64,000 nucleotides of DNA. It comes from Cellulomonas sp. NS3 (GTDB lineage Bacteria; Actinomycetota; Actinomycetes; Actinomycetales; Cellulomonadaceae). The stretch covers positions 682,001 through 746,000 of the forward strand of contig NZ_CP103289.1 of NCBI RefSeq assembly GCF_024757985.1, in the 5' to 3' direction. Shown one piece after another: positions 58,776-64,000 of this stretch. The translations under genes and the position numbers were made by a program. A model generated the notes under the pieces. The model did not search any database. It was not told the DNA's origin and saw only the letters and a list, made by a program, of their open reading frames with translations. The number at the start of each line of letters is the position of its first letter. Within the stretch, counting starts at the first letter, position 1.

Positions 58776-59523
58776 CCGGGTCCGCGGCCCTGTCTCGCAG
58801 GGTCCGTACGGGCTGCGTGAGTTGCGATCGTCGGCTCAGTTTCGGTTCGCGTCGCCGCGGTGGTGGCGCGAGTAGTCCCCCTTGTCGTGAATCAGAGTCG
58901 GACGTCGTTCGGATACCCGCATGCCTTTGTCGCCGTGTGGTCGGGTCAAGGGGGGGCCGCCTTCGGCCATCGCGTAGCGACGCGGAGCGCCCTTGACGCG
59001 ACTGCGCGGTGGCAAAGACCGTCGTGGAGCCGATCGCCGTCTGTGGTGAGGAGTCGACGAGCTGCGAGCCAGCTGCGTCTCCGTCGGGATGGCGCGTGGG
59101 TGGGGTGGGGTGCGGCGGGGTGCGCGGAGGGAGCGCAGCGACCGCAGCGCGGGGCTCCTGCCGCGGGGCCTCGACCTACCCACGCGGCGCCGCGCGGAGC
59201 GCGGCCTTGAGTCAGTAAGGAACTTCCTCCCCGGGCAGGTCGGATTGAGAGGTCGAATCACAATCGGGTCCGTGGCCTGGCTCAGCGCCTGGCTTAGCGC
59301 AGGGGCCAGGCAGCCTAGCGGGGGTGTAGTCAACGTCCGGGGACCACGCGGCACGCGCCTCTTGCTTAGCTGCCCTCCGAAGCGGCGTGGTGCCTGGCTC
59401 GGCTCGTGCGGCGTATCTCTCGTGGAGGGTGGCCCAACGACATGCCGGGCACCCCGTTGCAGAGGATTTGCCCGCCTCTCGGTGCAAGCGCTGCTAAGTT
59501 CACCGGAGCGAAAGGGGGCGAGC
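58776..59523. other. Non-coding stretch at the island edge
   Basis: About 750 bp between the tRNA fragment and the first cargo gene hold frames on both strands that are Arg/Pro/Ser-rich and unlike real proteins. There is a short tandem duplication near CCTGGCTCAGCG/CCTGGCTTAGCG (59277-59300). I see no RNA or regulatory motif that can be named. Confidence 0.45.
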
Positions 59524-60117
59524 ATGCTCGGCACCGAGCGCAGTCATCGGCAGGTCATCTACCTCACCGGTGCTCCTGCCACGGGCAAGACGACTACTGC
59601 AACCCTGTTGGGGGGAATGGTCGACGCAAAGGTTCTCAGCTATGGCGCACTGCTGACCGAGCGAACGGCGAGCGTGGCGTCGCAGAGCGAACTCAGGGAA
59701 CGCTCGGCCCAAGTCATCGAAGAGCGCGATGTGAAGGACCTAGACGCTGAGATTGCGGCGCTCATTCGCGAATCTACGGCACCATGCATCATCGACTCGC
59801 ACGCCGTGACGAAGGAAGCGTGGGGGTTCAGAGCCGTACCGTACAGCCACGAGACGATCAGGCAGCTGGGCATTACGTCGATTGTCGTACTCTACGCCTC
59901 ACCGCAGGAGATTGGGCGGCGGATTGGCAGCGACTCGCAAGGGCGGCCTCTCCCCGACGAGCTCGACCTTCGGATTCACCAGGACCTGCAGATGAACTTG
60001 GCGCTAACGTACGCGCACACATGCCATGTACCGGCGTACTTCGTGAAGTCGGAGGGAGAGCCCGCGGCGGTGGCCAGGCAAGTGGCCAGGGCCTGTGGTT
60101 TCGAGGATCGGGGTTGA
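59524..60117 (+). CDS. P-loop (AAA/adenylate-kinase-like) NTPase
   Basis: The 197-residue protein has Walker A YLTGAPATGKTTTATLL (residues 13-29), a Walker-B-like CIIDSHAV near 88-95, a LID-like segment with ASPQEIGRRIGSDSQGRPLPDE and a C-terminal helix. It resembles small AAA_17/AAA_18-type nucleoside or nucleotide kinases. ATG at 59524 follows AAAGGGGG. Its stop lies inside the start region of the next gene. The substrate is unknown; it is the first gene of the cargo trio. Confidence 0.75.
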   Translation: MLGTERSHRQVIYLTGAPATGKTTTATLLGGMVDAKVLSYGALLTERTASVASQSELRERSAQVIEERDVKDLDAEIAALIRESTAPCIIDSHAVTKEAWGFRAVPYSHETIRQLGITSIVVLYASPQEIGRRIGSDSQGRPLPDELDLRIHQDLQMNLALTYAHTCHVPAYFVKSEGEPAAVARQVARACGFEDRG

Positions 60118-60952
60118 GTTGACCACTAACGGCGAGATCGACCTCAAGGCGGCAGTGAACGCTATTTCTGACGTGATCACGAATCGCCCGCGCCCGCTGC
60201 GCGAATTCGACCAAATTCACATGAAGGCCGGCGACATGGTGATGCAGGCCGAGTTCGTTGCACGGTGGGCGGCGGGCAAGCGGCTCGTCTTCATTGGGGA
60301 CGGAGATGCGATCAGCGTCTGCGTGGCCTACCTGTGTGAGCGAGGCATTTTTCCCTACGGCCCCACGCAGATACTGGTGCTCGATTTCGACGAGCGCGTG
60401 ATCGGGGCTGTGAAAAGATTTGCGGATAAGGAAAGAATACCGACGCTCGATGCAACCCTCTACAACTGTATTGACGAGCTCCCGCCGTTGAGCGACTTTG
60501 ACGCCTTCTACACGAACCCGCCGTGGGGTGCGAGCAACGGTGGTACCAGCGTTCACTTGTTTGCGTACCGCGGGATGCAAGCGACAAACTTCGCCGGGGA
60601 AGGACTCGTCGTCATAGCCGACGACGAGGAGTTGGATTGGGCGCAGGCTGTCCTCGGTGCGACCCAGCGGTTCGCGTCGGACCAAGGATTTTATGTGAAG
60701 CGTATGACGCCTCAACTGCATGCCTACCACTTGGACGACGCGCCCGACCTACTTTCTTGCAATCTGGTGTTTCGCGCCTTGCCGCGCTCGGCGCGCCCGG
60801 AGTCGCAGCCGCTGGTGGTGGATGCCGCGTTGCTCGAGAACTTCTACGGTGCCGGAAAGGCGCCGCGCGTACACTACGTGCGTGAACTGAAGCGGCTCGA
60901 CTACGGTAAGGCCCACCAGGACGAGTACAGGTTGGAGTTGCTTGATGGGTAG
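60095..60952 (+). CDS. BpsA-like (DUF43) methyltransferase-fold protein
   Basis: The protein (285 residues from GTG 60095, or 277 from TTG 60119) has motif I KRLVFIGDGDAISVCVAYL, a post-I acidic strand ILVLDFDERVI, the catalytic TNPPWGASNGG and a long C-terminal domain. The pattern is that of the bis-aminopropyl spermidine synthase (PF01861) family, which transfers aminopropyl or related groups. The usual N-terminal winged helix is absent. Overlap with the upstream kinase indicates coupling, and it overlaps the downstream gene by eight bases. The substrate in this context is unknown. Confidence 0.7.
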   Translation: MVSRIGVELTTNGEIDLKAAVNAISDVITNRPRPLREFDQIHMKAGDMVMQAEFVARWAAGKRLVFIGDGDAISVCVAYLCERGIFPYGPTQILVLDFDERVIGAVKRFADKERIPTLDATLYNCIDELPPLSDFDAFYTNPPWGASNGGTSVHLFAYRGMQATNFAGEGLVVIADDEELDWAQAVLGATQRFASDQGFYVKRMTPQLHAYHLDDAPDLLSCNLVFRALPRSARPESQPLVVDAALLENFYGAGKAPRVHYVRELKRLDYGKAHQDEYRLELLDG

Positions 60953-61523
60953 CATCCCTTGGGCGGAGGCGCAGGATCCCCGCACCGGCATTTTGTTCAT
61001 GAAGGTCGGGACTCACGCGAATGAGTCGCTTGACGAGATCATTACGCGCAAGCAGAAAGAGATCGAGCGTGCCGGCTTTGCCCTGTGGGGCTACGGGGGC
61101 AACACGTGCCACCCGACGTCGATGGTACAGCCGTTCGCTCAGTCGCTCGCTTCTCGGGGATCCCAGCTTGTGCTTGCGATGAAGCCCATGGAGTCGAAGC
61201 ACTTTGCGGAGCCCCTGCGTGCAAGCGAGTACTCCGTCGATGGGCTGGAGTGGGAAGCGATTCCGGAAGCCGTCAACGCGCTGGGGTCTCGGTATGCGCT
61301 TTGGATTGATAGCCTCGAAGAAGCGGACCTAGAGCTACCCCTTGACATGACTAAGGTGGGCCTAGGGCCGAGTGCTGGCCGCGCTGGAGACCGGTACGTG
61401 AAGGGGCGCGTGGATAAGGCCTGCCTGGAGTACGATCCCACGCTCATGAGCGAGGGTACCCAGGTAGCGTCGATCGGCTTGGTTGCCCATATGGCTGAGC
61501 CCTACGCGGTGTTCCTCCGCTAG
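60945..61523 (+). CDS. Unknown protein with GT/RK/WGYGGN signature
   Basis: The 192-residue protein has ILFMKVGTHANESLDEIITRK, then ALWGYGGNTCHP, with an alpha/beta pattern and a C-terminal SIGLVAHMAEPYAVFL. I recognise no characterised family. ATG at 60945 lies inside the end of the BpsA-like gene with GGAG (60934-60937) upstream, so the three cargo genes are probably one coupled operon. The N-terminal signature recurs in the protein encoded at 63226-63873. Confidence 0.75.
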   Translation: MGSIPWAEAQDPRTGILFMKVGTHANESLDEIITRKQKEIERAGFALWGYGGNTCHPTSMVQPFAQSLASRGSQLVLAMKPMESKHFAEPLRASEYSVDGLEWEAIPEAVNALGSRYALWIDSLEEADLELPLDMTKVGLGPSAGRAGDRYVKGRVDKACLEYDPTLMSEGTQVASIGLVAHMAEPYAVFLR

Positions 61524-61533
61524 TCCGGAGTGT

Positions 61534-62184
61534 TTATCTCATAAGCACAACGGGACACGACTTGCGCAAGTGCTCGATGTAGGAAGTAAGTCCCGTCGCC
61601 ACGTCGTCAAGTGTGACTACATCTTGGTTGCACGCGAACGCTAGAGCAACGGCGAGGTCGGCGGCGCGGTCAGTGCAAACCCCTTGCCTGCACGCGTCGA
61701 CGCCGATTTCTTGCGCGAGTCGGAGGATAATCTGCTCGAAGCAGATGGCGACGCCGGTGATTAGAGCGGCGTCGAGCACCAGCGGACCGACCACTTCGAG
61801 GGCGCCTAGGGCCCTTTTGTCGCCTGTAAGGAAGTGAGCGAAGCGGCGGTCCGCCACGATGGCGATGAGCTGGCTCTCTCCTGTGTCGAGAGGCAAGCCG
61901 AGCTCTTGGGCACGATCCTCCAGGGCGGCCGCCACGGCAAGCTCGGATGAACTTGGCTCTAACAGTTCCGCTGTCGCCATGAAGTCCTGGAACTGTGCCA
62001 GCGCTGCTGCGCGGGTTTCGATCGGCGTCTTCTTCTGCAATCGCGCGCCGACGACGAATGGTGCCGCGCCAAGGACCCCGGCGGCCTCTGGCCCGATCAG
62101 CCCTTGGAAGGACTCGGAGGTTAGGAATAGGTATCTCGACAGCTTGATCAGGACATCATTGTCGACGGCGCTTCGCTGGGCCAA
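61534..62184 (-). CDS. PIN-domain nuclease-like protein
   Basis: The 216-residue protein has a PIN-like acidic set: SAVDNDVLIKLSRY near 5-18 (first Asp), LDTGESQLIAIVADRRF (Glu/Asp) and FLTGDKRALGALE (Asp). PIN nucleases cleave RNA, often as toxins. TTG at 62184 follows the ImmA/IrrE stop by one base with GGGGAAG upstream, so it is coupled to it. The long C-terminal half is not part of a minimal PIN domain. Confidence 0.7.
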   Translation of the reverse strand: MAQRSAVDNDVLIKLSRYLFLTSESFQGLIGPEAAGVLGAAPFVVGARLQKKTPIETRAAALAQFQDFMATAELLEPSSSELAVAAALEDRAQELGLPLDTGESQLIAIVADRRFAHFLTGDKRALGALEVVGPLVLDAALITGVAICFEQIILRLAQEIGVDACRQGVCTDRAADLAVALAFACNQDVVTLDDVATGLTSYIEHLRKSCPVVLMR

Positions 62185-62185
62185 G

Positions 62186-63157
62186 TCACTTCCCCATGAC
62201 TGTATCGAGGTATTCCTGCTGGTCCATGCCGAGCGCATCCCAATGCAACATCTTGCGAGCGAGTCGGTTGATCGCCCCACCGACGTCACCCTCGCCGAGG
62301 ATTTTCAGCGCGGCCGTTCCTCGCGCCCACTCGTTGTGCTGGCGCGCGAAGATGAGCGCAATGGTCCCTGGGTCGATGCCCCATTCCCTAGAGTAGTCGA
62401 CTGCAGCGGTCGCTAGCTGAGCCGGATTGAAATCACCCGGAGGGCGGGTGATGTCCAATTCAGTCCTGCCCGTTAGGAGCTGTAGCGCGAAGGCATTTGC
62501 TGCCTCCTCCTCGTCATCCGGCTGCTCCCTGGCAGGATCCTCAATGTCGAGCAAGCTGGATGAGGTCCCGGTGTGGCCCAGGAATATGTGGCCCAGTTCG
62601 TGGGCGACGGTGAAGGCCGCCTTTGCAGGGAACCGCGTGCTTTCGCCGATGATAATGGCGAAACCGTCGTGCCATTGCGCGCAAACAGCGTGCATGCGCT
62701 TCTGGGGGAGAGGAAAGACAAGCGTCTGCACAACTGGTATACCACAAGCCCAGCTCAGCGTTAGGACGTCCCGTAGCGAGTACCCGGCCAGAAGTCGGCG
62801 AAGGTCAAGGGCGCCTTGCCTTGCTACTGGTACTCGTGGTCGAGGCGCACCGGCGGCGAGGATCGACGCCAGTGAAACCGCGAAGGAGCTGAGGATGTCC
62901 TGCTCAGTGGCTGATGTGCTTCCGAGGTTCTTGAAGCGGGCTGTGTCCTTCCAAGCGAACACGGGCTCTGTGTCGCCGAGCAAGGAGGATGGCTTGATCC
63001 CTAGCCGCCTTGCGATCGTCAGTTTCAACTCGGCGCGCGCGGAGATTGAGGCCTCCGCAGCGGCGCTCCACCACTCAGGCCAGACGGCGTCTATTGCTAG
63101 GTCCGAATAGCCGACCGAGTGGAGCGTTTGTCGGAGCGAGTTCTCGTTCTCGTTGAT
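62186..63157 (-). CDS. ImmA/IrrE-family metallopeptidase, apparent ATC start
   Basis: The protein (323 residues) has an N-terminal helical part (SLRQTLHSVGYSDLAIDAVW, PEWWSAAAEASISARAELKL, ARRLGIKPSSLLGD) and a C-terminal zinc peptidase with AHELGHIFLGH and a downstream EEEAANAFALQLL. Homologous-looking sequence continues upstream of the first standard start (TTG 63028) for 43 codons to ATC at 63157, which has GGGAGGTG five bases upstream. No ATG, GTG or TTG in frame lies in that extension. It probably controls the PIN protein or a neighbour by proteolysis, which is inference. Confidence 0.75.
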   Translation of the reverse strand: MNENENSLRQTLHSVGYSDLAIDAVWPEWWSAAAEASISARAELKLTIARRLGIKPSSLLGDTEPVFAWKDTARFKNLGSTSATEQDILSSFAVSLASILAAGAPRPRVPVARQGALDLRRLLAGYSLRDVLTLSWACGIPVVQTLVFPLPQKRMHAVCAQWHDGFAIIIGESTRFPAKAAFTVAHELGHIFLGHTGTSSSLLDIEDPAREQPDDEEEAANAFALQLLTGRTELDITRPPGDFNPAQLATAAVDYSREWGIDPGTIALIFARQHNEWARGTAALKILGEGDVGGAINRLARKMLHWDALGMDQQEYLDTVMGK

Positions 63158-63225
63158 GGCGGCACCTCCCCATTTATTCGCGTGGCGCGTTGTGCCTGGC
63201 GGGCTGAGTCTAGTACCCTCTAGGC

Positions 63226-63873
63226 ATGGCTGTGGAGGATATTGCGCCCCCGTCTTGCTTCTGTTGGACCAAGTTCGGCACTGAGGCCGGCGACACGATA
63301 GATGTCATACGTGCGCGGAAGGAGAGTGAGCGACAAGCTGGAGGCGGCCTCTTCTACTGGGGTATTGGCAACAGTATCGCCCCGTCGATCCAGGCGCTCG
63401 TAGAGACTGCGTCTAATCCAGAGGTGCTATTCACGCCGATGCTGTCGAAGCCGGCTGTCGGGGATGTCGCCCCAGAGCGCGTCGTCTCGTGGCGCTCCGG
63501 GTTGGGTATCGATGGGCGGCCTTATTCGCTGCGGAGCGGCGTCGTCACTAGTAAGGCCAGTGCCGCTTCCTCTCCCAAGAGGCACTATGCGTTGGTGTGC
63601 TACTCGGTCGATCCGCTCGATGTAGACGGCTTTCCGGTCAACTTTGCCGCGGAGTCTGTAGTGAACCTCCGTTCTGGTGCTCCAGTGGGTTCTTCGCAAG
63701 TGACATCGGTGGTGCGCTATGTCGATGATGCGCCGGCAGCGAGGCGGCGGTACACCGTCGCGTTCCGTGCGACGCTCGTTGCCCCGTATTTTGTCACGCT
63801 GCTTGACGCCGGCACCGCCGTGCAGGGGACGAAGGTTAGTGCGGACTACGAGCAGGAACTTCTCTGGGCTTAG
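63226..63873 (+). CDS. Unknown protein with GT/RK/WGIGN signature
   Basis: The 215-residue protein has CWTKFGTEAGDTIDVIRARK, then LFYWGIGNSIAPSIQAL, PEVLFTPMLSKP and GVVTSKA. The N-terminal signature (K.GT.A..(S/T)(L/I)D.I..RK..E....G....WG.GN) recurs in the protein at 60945-61523, so both may share a domain. No characterised family is recognised. ATG at 63226 is divergent from the metallopeptidase gene. Confidence 0.7.
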   Translation: MAVEDIAPPSCFCWTKFGTEAGDTIDVIRARKESERQAGGGLFYWGIGNSIAPSIQALVETASNPEVLFTPMLSKPAVGDVAPERVVSWRSGLGIDGRPYSLRSGVVTSKASAASSPKRHYALVCYSVDPLDVDGFPVNFAAESVVNLRSGAPVGSSQVTSVVRYVDDAPAARRRYTVAFRATLVAPYFVTLLDAGTAVQGTKVSADYEQELLWA

Positions 63874-64000
63874 CCCGAGGTACCCCCTATTGGGTCGAGG
63901 TCGCTGTCGTGTGTGCGGCGCTTGCTCGTGCTCGGCACGAGGCGCGCGCGGTGCTCGCGGCTTGCGCGGTGCGCTAGGCTTGCGAGCGGTGCCGTACTGG

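Larger units (their letters stand above)
58776..64000. mobile_element. Left end of a putative tRNA-Pro genomic island
   Basis: The boundary is the tRNA-Pro 3' half at 58734-58775. To its right the base composition falls (29 of 60 G/C in 60421-60480 against 46 of 60 in 57601-57660), A/T-ending codons become common and the genes are accessory in type (kinase-like P-loop, BpsA-like, PIN, ImmA/IrrE). No integrase or recombinase is visible, and the other end, where an intact tRNA-Pro is expected, lies beyond the window. Confidence 0.6.

Noticed and set aside
58676-58996. Plus-strand frame encoding GGIRTHDLFVP
   Set aside because: This is the known spurious translation antisense to a tRNA 3' half. 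It supports the tRNA-Pro fragment and is not a protein.
58776-59523. Several overlapping frames at the island edge, up to 232 codons
   Set aside because: They are Arg/Pro/Ser-rich on both strands, lack ribosome-binding sites and show no family character.

Overview
The window is about 64 kb of a very GC-rich actinobacterial chromosome, most likely Cellulomonas or a close relative. Support comes from a secreted GH48 cellulase with two FN3 domains and a C-terminal CBM2, a CelR-type TGGGAGCGCTCCCA-like operator in front of it, the small SRP RNA followed downstream by dnaX and recR, lysC-asd, and abundant GTG starts with G/C-ending codons.

Left part (1-9.2 kb): a HAF-repeat secreted protein, an SGNH hydrolase, a membrane protein, a VOC protein, a secreted GH16-like enzyme with a CBM5/12-type C-terminus, and a divergent 1146-residue protein that looks related to cellobiose phosphorylases and has a LacI-family-type box at its promoter. 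9.2-20 kb: a SAM methyltransferase divergent from a membrane protein/XRE regulator pair, a DUF4386 protein, a septum-formation lipoprotein, a ScoMcrA-head/zinc-ribbon protein, an operon of ArsR-like regulator, coiled-coil membrane protein and quinone-oxidoreductase-like enzyme, remains of a broken gene, a GAF/PAS/PP2C phosphatase with an RsbW-like kinase, and LtrA. 20-26 kb: tRNA-Ser(GGA), an XRE-cupin regulator divergent from a CPYC flavoprotein and a methyltransferase, a DUF4232 protein, an unusual ApbE-like protein and the SRP RNA.

26-44 kb: a large membrane protein with split hydrolase motifs, dnaX, a decayed peptidase E fragment, recR, a DUF5063 protein, a secreted HAD phosphatase, an ABC exporter, lysC-asd, a GntR-ABC operon and a second ABC-2 exporter. 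44-58.6 kb: the GH48 cellulase, a SigE-type ECF sigma factor with a membrane partner, an ECF42 sigma factor with its YCII partner, a TetR/hydrolase operon, DinB, RidA divergent from a WYL regulator, and a histidine kinase/response regulator/DUF4097 operon.

Right part (58.7 kb to the end): a 3' half of a tRNA-Pro gene lies exactly where composition falls (29 of 60 bases are G/C in 60421-60480, against 46 of 60 in 57601-57660). This looks like the displaced attachment-site end of a genomic island that continues beyond the window. The island holds an apparently coupled trio (P-loop kinase-like protein, BpsA-like methyltransferase-fold protein, protein of unknown function with a GT/RK/WGYGGN signature), an ImmA/IrrE metallopeptidase-PIN nuclease pair whose first gene appears to start at ATC, and a second divergent protein sharing the GT/RK/WG-GN signature. 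This cargo is the best candidate for an undescribed, possibly defence-related, system. No integrase is visible in the window. All functional calls are from reading translations and motifs; no database search was run.
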